Assembly: GCA_022564515.1 (NCBI GenBank)
Contig: JADFLH010000014.1
Location: 1-32,575, forward strand
Length of the DNA: 32,575 bases
Direction: 5' to 3'
Source of the DNA: Nitrososphaerota archaeon
Lineage (GTDB): Archaea; Thermoproteota; Nitrososphaeria; Nitrososphaerales; Nitrosopumilaceae
Shown piece by piece: positions 32,514 to 32,575 of this stretch (its first letter is position 1; the number at the start of each line of letters is the position of its first letter). The position numbers and the translations under genes are program-made. A model generated the notes under the pieces. The model was given only the letters and a program-made list of their open reading frames with translations. It ran no database searches and was not told where the DNA came from.

Positions 32514-32575
32514 CCCTTTTTTATTTTGGCTTCAAAAAATTACAATACTGGAAAATATTCAGGCGAATGGGGCTG

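Overview
The window looks like a chromosomal segment of an ammonia-oxidising Nitrososphaeria archaeon, probably of the Nitrosopumilus/Nitrosarchaeum type. It is AT-rich and carries archaeal information-processing genes: TBP, TFB, aIF1, type II methionine aminopeptidase, Sec61-beta, Tsr3, an SSSCA1-type zinc ribbon and RNase P RNA. It also has the coenzyme F420 genes cofD and cofC, mostly leaderless genes with a TATA box about 26 bases before the start, and secreted proteins with the QMxxGxxxEDVVC motif that I recall from thaumarchaea. The organism call is inferred from gene content, not from a search.

Layout. Bases 1-1175 hold the edge of an AAA/ABC-type ATPase gene (minus strand), broken by a frameshift and lacking a Walker A region. 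At 1274-1408 is a tiny Cys-rich protein. A minus-strand operon at 4284-1444 encodes an SRPBCC protein, a membrane glycosyltransferase and an HtrA-like protease. It diverges from a small tRNA-binding OB-fold protein (4347-4667). tbp and map follow on the minus strand, then tRNA-Pro(UGG) and a candidate C/D box sRNA. Next come a small membrane zinc ribbon protein, a 1141-residue surface protein with a lamin-tail domain and seven Ig-like repeats, tsr3, and rnpB (11356-11640), which was not among the protein genes. A signal-peptide/TM protein (minus) diverges from cofD-cofC, and tfb follows.

Bases 15590-16821 are a repeat-rich region with two small secreted proteins, a perfect 50-bp direct repeat, a 51-bp near-perfect repeat and two inverted repeats. 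Then come an aIF1-CPBP protease pair (minus), an SSSCA1-Sec61beta-DUF2070 cluster (plus), an HTH/PD-DxK nuclease (minus), a membrane-anchored orphan solute-binding protein, a methyltransferase (minus), a small zinc protein and a second very large surface protein.

Bases 27766-30392 hold small Cys-rich and membrane proteins, an exported alpha/beta hydrolase fused to the EDVVC domain, and a DUF99 protein. This stretch contains three copies of a 20-base intergenic repeat. The window ends with an SDR oxidoreductase (minus) and a tyrosine recombinase whose promoter is flanked by repeated AAGTATGC boxes, suggesting the edge of an integrated element.

How the genes relate. TBP and TFB are the basal promoter-recognition factors. 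cofD and cofC are adjacent steps in F420 synthesis. Sec61-beta and the many exported proteins belong to secretion and the cell surface. No complete, clearly novel multi-gene system is visible. The most interesting signals are the two intergenic repeat families, the EDVVC-domain hydrolase fusion, the integrase operator-like boxes and the candidate sRNA.
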